Source: Agromyces luteolus
Lineage (GTDB): Bacteria > Actinomycetota > Actinomycetes > Actinomycetales > Microbacteriaceae
DNA: 64,000 bases
Assembly (NCBI RefSeq): GCF_009729855.1
Contig: NZ_WODA01000023.1
Location: forward strand, 186,001 to 250,000
Direction: 5' to 3'
Shown: piece by piece, positions 59,401 through 64,000 of the stretch
Numbering within the stretch: the first letter of the stretch is position 1
Layout of the letters: the number at the start of each line of letters is the position of its first letter
Notes under the pieces: generated by a model
Database searches by the model: none
Told to the model about the DNA's origin: nothing
The model's input: only the letters and a program-made list of their open reading frames with translations
Made by a program: the position numbers and the translations under genes

Positions 59401-59766
59401 ATGAGCACTCGGGTCCGCAACATCCACGACGCCCTACACTCCTTCTCCGAACCCTGGCAGCCGCGCCGGCTCGCGAGCATGAACGACTACGACGTCAAGG
59501 TCGTGAAGCTCCTCGGCGAGTTCACCTGGCATTCGCACCCCGACACCGACGAGCTGTTCATGGTGATCTCGGGCGACCTCGTGATCCAGCTGCGCGACGG
59601 CGACGTGGCGCTCGGCCCGGGCGACGTCTTCGTCGTGCCCCGCGGCGTCGAGCACTGCCCGAGAGCCGACGGCGAGGTGTCGGCGGTCCTGATCGAGCCG
59701 CAGGGCGTCGTCAACACAGGCGACACCCCGAGCGAGCGGACCACCGAGCTGCGCGAGCTCGACTGA
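59401..59766 (+). CDS. Cupin domain protein
   Basis: This 121-residue single-domain cupin has metal-binding motif 1 TWHSHPDTDELFMVISGDL (two His, one Glu) and motif 2 LGPGDVFVVPRGVEHCP (His). It is likely a small metal-dependent enzyme or binding protein. Single gene. Confidence 0.83.
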   Translation: MSTRVRNIHDALHSFSEPWQPRRLASMNDYDVKVVKLLGEFTWHSHPDTDELFMVISGDLVIQLRDGDVALGPGDVFVVPRGVEHCPRADGEVSAVLIEPQGVVNTGDTPSERTTELRELD

Positions 59767-61671
<1,905 letters not shown>

Positions 61672-61695
61672 GCCGACGCCCCACCGCAGTTCCGC

Positions 61696-61728
61696 ACGAC
61701 GGGCCCGGGGCTCCCGGGCCCTCGTCGT
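61696..61728. terminator. Hairpin terminator between convergent genes
   Basis: GGGCCCGGG (61701-61709) and CCCGGGCCC (61713-61721) form a perfect 9-bp stem with a 3-base loop; ACGAC and GTCGT extend it with a 2-base bulge. It lies between the hydrolase and the convergent SnoaL-like gene. Confidence 0.82.
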
Positions 61729-61743
61729 GCCGGCCGGCAGCGC

Positions 61744-62112
61744 TCAGCTCGGCAGCTCGATCATGTACGAGACGATCTCGGTGATCCTCCCGTCGGCCGC
61801 GAAGTCGAAGACGTCGCACGACGCGACGATCGACACGCCGCCGTCGGCGTCCGTGTAGCGGGCGAGGGCGTCGACGACCACGCTCTCCTCGCCGACCACC
61901 GACCGGAACCGCTGGAACTCCGTCGTGACGTCGGCGAGGTCGGCGGACGTGCGCTCGATCGCCTTCGCCACCGCCTTCCGCCCGACCAGGGGCCCCCCGC
62001 CGACGGAGGTCCAGATGACGTCGTCGGCGAGATGCTGCAACGCGAGATCGAATCGATGGCCCGAGAACGCCCGGGCGATCTGCTCGGTGGTGAGGTCGGT
62101 CGTGGTCTCCAT
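61744..62112 (-). CDS. SnoaL-like (NTF2 fold) protein
   Basis: This 122-residue protein has the NTF2-like pattern (FSGHRFDLALQHLADDVIWTSVGGGPLVGR, then a sheet ending FAADGRITEIVSYM). Such proteins are small isomerases, cyclases or binding proteins; substrate unknown. Single gene. Confidence 0.8.
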   Translation of the reverse strand: METTTDLTTEQIARAFSGHRFDLALQHLADDVIWTSVGGGPLVGRKAVAKAIERTSADLADVTTEFQRFRSVVGEESVVVDALARYTDADGGVSIVASCDVFDFAADGRITEIVSYMIELPS

Positions 62113-62269
62113 GCGGCTCGCTCCCCTCGCGCGGCATCCCGCGCCATTGCGGTCTGACGAGATCACCTTCGCCCCGTCGGGCGCGCGCGTCAAGGTGCCG
62201 GAGGTGAGATGGCGCCGGTCACTTTCGAGACCCGCAGTCGTTGCGGCCTCGGTGCACGTCCTCGCGCGA

Positions 62270-62857
62270 CTACTCCGATTCGGGGCGGAGGTCTGGCGGC
62301 GGAGGCGACGACGGCGGCACGAGCGGTCCGCCGGCGAGGATGTTCTCGACCATCCCCCAGGCGCGATCGGTGAGCGAGTCGCCCGGGAAGAACTCACCGA
62401 ACAGTTCGTCGGCCTCCTCGACCGACCCGATTGCGCACAGCGCCAGCAGGTGGCGGATGTCGTCGGTGTCGCGGCCGGGCCGGCTGGCCTTCAGCTTCAT
62501 CGCGAGGAGCGCGTCAGCGGGTGCGACCTCGATCGTCACGAGCCCGTCGTGATGGATCGGCTCCCATCGGATCTCACGTCCCCACCACGGTGCGAGCTGT
62601 GACGCCTTGAAGTTCAGCCAATCGAGTTGCCACCCTCGGCGCTCGGCGATGCGTTCAGCGGCAGCCACCACCTCGGCCTCGTCGCCCGGACTCACCTTGA
62701 CCGCATCGACGTCGACCGTCGTACGCCGATCGAAATGCCGCAGAGCGAGCGCTCCACCTCCGACGATCCGCAGGCCGACTGGATTCCCCTCGGCGTGCAG
62801 TTCTGCGACGAGCTCCCTGAGCCCGTCGATGAGGTCGTCACGATCGAGGAGGATCAC
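62270..62857 (-). CDS. AbiEii-like nucleotidyltransferase (putative toxin)
   Basis: This 195-residue protein has a nucleotidyltransferase fold: GLRIVGGGALALRHFDRRTTVDVDAV gives the GG helix turn and the first DxD metal pair, and EVAPADALLAMKLKASRPGRDTDDI contains the MKL..R..RDxxD pattern typical of AbiEii/DUF1814 proteins. These are toxins of type IV pairs. It starts at GTG 62857, overlapping the regulator stop (GTGA). The C-terminus is a Pro-rich tail. Likely works with the XRE-like partner upstream. Confidence 0.8.
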   Translation of the reverse strand: MILLDRDDLIDGLRELVAELHAEGNPVGLRIVGGGALALRHFDRRTTVDVDAVKVSPGDEAEVVAAAERIAERRGWQLDWLNFKASQLAPWWGREIRWEPIHHDGLVTIEVAPADALLAMKLKASRPGRDTDDIRHLLALCAIGSVEEADELFGEFFPGDSLTDRAWGMVENILAGGPLVPPSSPPPPDLRPESE

Positions 62858-63432
62858 ACGCTCTCCAGGGAATCACGCCACACGAGCACGCCATGCGCGA
62901 GGAACTCCGCCGGCACGTCGTCGATGGGCGGCACCGGGTCCGCCGCGTCGACCAGGAGCGGTCGGAGCCGCGCGAGGTGACGAGAGGGTGCGCTCGTCCA
63001 ATCCGGCGCGGGCACGCCCTCCGCGTTCAGCCGGTACTCGACGAGTGCGGCGATCGCGGCATCCCACGTCTTCGACCCGGTCGACTCGGGCTCGGTGATC
63101 GCCAGCACGCCCCGGATCAGTCCGTGCTCTGCGACGAGGTGGTCATTCATCTGCACCAGGTAGCGGAACGCCAGTGACGGCTCATCACGTCGCAGCGCAT
63201 GCCGGACGGCGGCGGCGATCGTCGCGACGTCGTCGCGTGTGGTCGGTGCGGCGTAGAGGCGATGACCCGACCCGGCGAGAAGCCTCGTCGCCGTGTCGAA
63301 GCGCGGGTCCTCGTGCGCGTTCTCCGCGATCGCGACCCGACTCTGCGAGAGCCCGGCCCGTCGGGCGAGATCCCGCTGGGAGAAGCGGCGCGAGCGACGG
63401 GCGGAGCGCACCAACGTGGCGATGTCGGCCAT
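62854..63432 (-). CDS. XRE family antitoxin-like regulator
   Basis: This 192-residue protein has an N-terminal XRE helix-turn-helix (LVRSARRSRRFSQRDLARRAGLSQSRVAIAE) and a longer C-terminal domain ending PAEFLAHGVLVWRDSLESV. It is translated with the nucleotidyltransferase, so it is probably the antitoxin and autoregulator. ATG 63432 was chosen for the GGGGAGG 8 bases before it. Confidence 0.8.
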   Translation of the reverse strand: MADIATLVRSARRSRRFSQRDLARRAGLSQSRVAIAENAHEDPRFDTATRLLAGSGHRLYAAPTTRDDVATIAAAVRHALRRDEPSLAFRYLVQMNDHLVAEHGLIRGVLAITEPESTGSKTWDAAIAALVEYRLNAEGVPAPDWTSAPSRHLARLRPLLVDAADPVPPIDDVPAEFLAHGVLVWRDSLESV

Positions 63433-63543
63433 GAGCACACCTCCCCACATGATTCGGTATTCATGATCATACCGCAGACACGCATGCCATTGCGAGGTTC
63501 GCCAGATGACCGTGTCTCCGCCCGGTACCACCGGCGCCCGGCA

Positions 63544-63966
63544 TCACGCCCGATCGAACACGATCGCCGCGGGGAATCGCCGGAGCACGGCGCTGAACGG
63601 CGCGCGAGCGAGTCGTGCCGCCTCCGCGCCATCCACGATCCGCGGGCGCGCCAGCCCGACCTCGCGCCCCCGCCACCGCAGCGACGCGCCGTCCGCTGCC
63701 ACGACGTTGCGCGCCCAGTTCGTCGCCGCGCCCCACGGCAGCCCGATGACCACGATCGACGCGTCCGTCGTCGGCACGACGGCGATGGGCGTCTCGTAGG
63801 CGGTGCCGCTGCGGCGCCCGACGTGGCGGATGAGCGCCCAGACGGGCATCCAGCGGCGACCCGCGAGGGCGCGCGCGACGGGCGCCGTCGCGATGACGAG
63901 CCGACGCGGCGGGCCGCTCGCGGCGCGCGGCTCGGCGGACCGGGACGGAAGGGAGGTCTCGTTCAT
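63544..63966 (-). CDS. Nitroreductase/deazaflavin-dependent (DDN-like) family protein
   Basis: This 140-residue protein shows the split beta-barrel pattern of F420-dependent nitroreductase-like proteins (HVGRRSGTAYETPIAVVPT, VVIGLPWGAATNWARNVVAADGASLRWRGREV). The family reduces quinones or nitro compounds with F420H2. It lies last in the window; 34 bases remain after its start. Confidence 0.82.
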   Translation of the reverse strand: MNETSLPSRSAEPRAASGPPRRLVIATAPVARALAGRRWMPVWALIRHVGRRSGTAYETPIAVVPTTDASIVVIGLPWGAATNWARNVVAADGASLRWRGREVGLARPRIVDGAEAARLARAPFSAVLRRFPAAIVFDRA

Positions 63967-64000
63967 GCAGGTGAGACGGATGACTCGGCGCCCGTGTGAC

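Overview
The window is high-GC actinobacterial DNA, most likely from a member of Microbacteriaceae (Agromyces/Microbacterium-like). This is an inference from strong GC3 bias, a DUF222-type HNH endonuclease gene, REP-like elements carrying GGTCGAGTAG and GTATCGAGACC, a very frequent GGCATCC/GGATGCC motif, and many TANNNT promoter hexamers lying 6-7 nt before start codons (leaderless transcripts). No rRNA, tRNA, CRISPR array or complete insertion sequence was seen.

Left part (0-15.4 kb): a sugar-type binding lipoprotein and a divergent ROK regulator, then a catabolic supercluster. It holds a fused-E1/E2 2-oxoacid dehydrogenase, a glyoxalase-fold protein, an FCD-GntR regulator with two operator-like sites, a ketopantoate-reductase-like enzyme, a Dabb protein, a zinc alcohol dehydrogenase, an XRE-cupin regulator with a perfect palindromic operator, an M24 (creatinase/DddP-fold) protein with an altered metal site, a hydroxyisobutyrate-dehydrogenase-like enzyme, an SDR without its catalytic triad and an ATZ/TRZ-type amidohydrolase. 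The substrate is unknown. From 15.5 to 29 kb are a small membrane protein, an arylsulfatase, a TetR/dienelactone-hydrolase divergent pair sharing overlapping promoters, a His-rich methyltransferase, a NarL-type two-component system, a MerR-reductase pair, several small orphan genes, and a broken SRPBCC gene.

Middle (29-42 kb): an amine catabolic unit (TetR, flavin monoamine oxidase, APC permease, MoaF-like protein, aldehyde dehydrogenase) closed by a strong terminator; then a ClpC-type AAA+ unfoldase with a HAIR (HspR) operator and REP-like elements embedded in frame at three of its interdomain linkers. Next comes a lower-GC island: a GHKL (MutL/MORC-like) ATPase, an unrecognised Rossmann/methyltransferase-like protein and a C5-cytosine methyltransferase in one operon, with a divergent Vsr-like endonuclease. 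This looks like an uncommon restriction-modification or defence system and is the most interesting locus in the window.

Right part (42.2-64 kb): a LacI regulator next to a possible toxin-antitoxin relic, a large orphan protein with helical-toxin-like features, an RHH/Doc toxin-antitoxin pair with a palindromic operator, the HNH endonuclease, and many small regulator-effector pairs (PadR operon, LysR-EamA, PadR-esterase, TetR-RibD, CGNR-hydrolase). Near the end is an XRE/nucleotidyltransferase pair resembling a type IV (AbiE-like) toxin-antitoxin module.
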